From contig CAJFCJ010000006.1 in assembly GCA_904063045.1 (NCBI GenBank), positions 2,532,946 through 2,596,945 of the forward strand: a stretch of 64,000 nucleotides of DNA, read 5' to 3'. The notes below the pieces were generated by a model. The model had not been told where the DNA came from, made no database searches, and was given only the letters and a program-made list of their open reading frames with translations. Source of the DNA: Dimorphilus gyrociliatus (lineage: Eukaryota; Annelida; Polychaeta; Dinophilidae). The position numbers and the translations under genes were made by a program. Each line of letters starts with the position of its first letter. Within the stretch, counting starts at the first letter, position 1. Positions 63,793 through 64,000 of the stretch are shown in pieces.

Positions 63793-64000
63793 AGAATCAA
63801 CGTGTATTTTTTTTTATTCAATTTATAATAGTGTACAGATGTAGATATTCGTATACCAATGCATAAAAAGATGACTTAAAAAAGGATACAGTTGATATTA
63901 ATTATATACTCGGATATAGTCTCAAAAACATCATTCATTCCATTGCGAAAGAATTTGTATTAAAAATACATTGAAATTAAGACTTTTTTACTTGCATTTA

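Larger units (their letters stand above)
62582..64000. other. non-coding right edge
   Basis: No supported gene in 1.4 kb. The first part is the upstream region of the TTC28-like gene. Short pyrimidine-rich runs occur near 63080-63140. A nested hairpin and an NRF1-like motif are listed separately. The latter suggests a promoter for a gene beyond the window. Confidence 0.5.

Overview
This is a gene-dense, AT-rich window from an invertebrate animal nuclear genome. The standard genetic code, GT-AG introns that are mostly 50-70 nt long, two Pol III tRNA genes and about 27 spliced or single-exon protein genes all point that way. The gene set includes homologues of Suv4-20/KMT5, ZNF318, mixed-lineage kinase, TUSC2, a ZAP/PARP12-like CCCH-WWE protein, HAP40/F8A, UBIAD1, RBM41, REV1, NCBP2AS2, TMEM169, TTC28 and mu-crystallin, plus a Notch ligand. 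That retention of bilaterian genes, together with very small introns, fits a miniaturised lophotrochozoan such as a compact-genome annelid (Dimorphilus-like). The species is an inference and is not proven by the sequence. Layout: 1-2.0 kb is mostly non-coding. 2.0-6.4 kb (+) holds Suv4-20-like KMT5 and a ZNF318-like matrin-type zinc-finger protein, whose reading frames are splice-compatible. 7.4-13.0 kb (-) is a complete seven-exon MLK gene, divergent from TUSC2 (13.5-14.0, +). 14.9-18.6 (+) encodes the ZAP-like protein, followed by a 3.1-kb desert. 21.8-25.1 (+) encodes a membrane-anchored protein with two degenerate subtilisin folds in tandem, and two identical tRNA-Val(UAC) genes follow. 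26.2-29.9 kb has LYRM2 (+), an SLC35-like transporter (-) and mu-crystallin (-). 30.5-32.2 (+) encodes a very short DSL Notch ligand with a Jagged-type C-terminus. 32.3-35.4 is the divergent pair MRPL42 (-) and PLAA (+). 35.6-40.7 holds RBM41 (-), an unknown membrane protein (+), UBIAD1 (-) and HAP40 (+). 41.1-47.2 (+) holds a five-finger C2H2 protein, REV1 and a coiled-coil protein with a C2HC finger. 47.4-51.6 (-) holds ORC1, a divergent paired-like homeobox gene and NCBP2AS2. 52.1-56.5 (+) holds a FASTK-family RAP-domain protein and TMEM169. 56.8-62.6 (-) is a ten-exon TTC28-like TPR/CHAT gene. The last 1.4 kb is non-coding, with a nested hairpin and a strong NRF1-type motif. Exons were joined by eye from splice signals, reading phase and remembered homologues. 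Every multi-exon model given as complete sums to a whole number of codons. Many genes are arranged as close divergent pairs (88 to about 570 bp between start codons) or tail-to-tail. The genes are mostly unrelated housekeeping or signalling genes rather than one pathway. Themes that recur are DNA replication and translesion synthesis (ORC1, REV1), mitochondria (LYRM2, MRPL42, FASTK-like, TUSC2, UBIAD1) and ubiquitin or signalling adaptors (PLAA, MLK, the DSL ligand). The most unusual products are the tandem pseudo-subtilase and the mini-Jagged ligand, followed by the ZAP-like protein without an ADP-ribosyltransferase domain. No transposon, virus-derived ORF, CRISPR array or bacterial-type operon was recognised.
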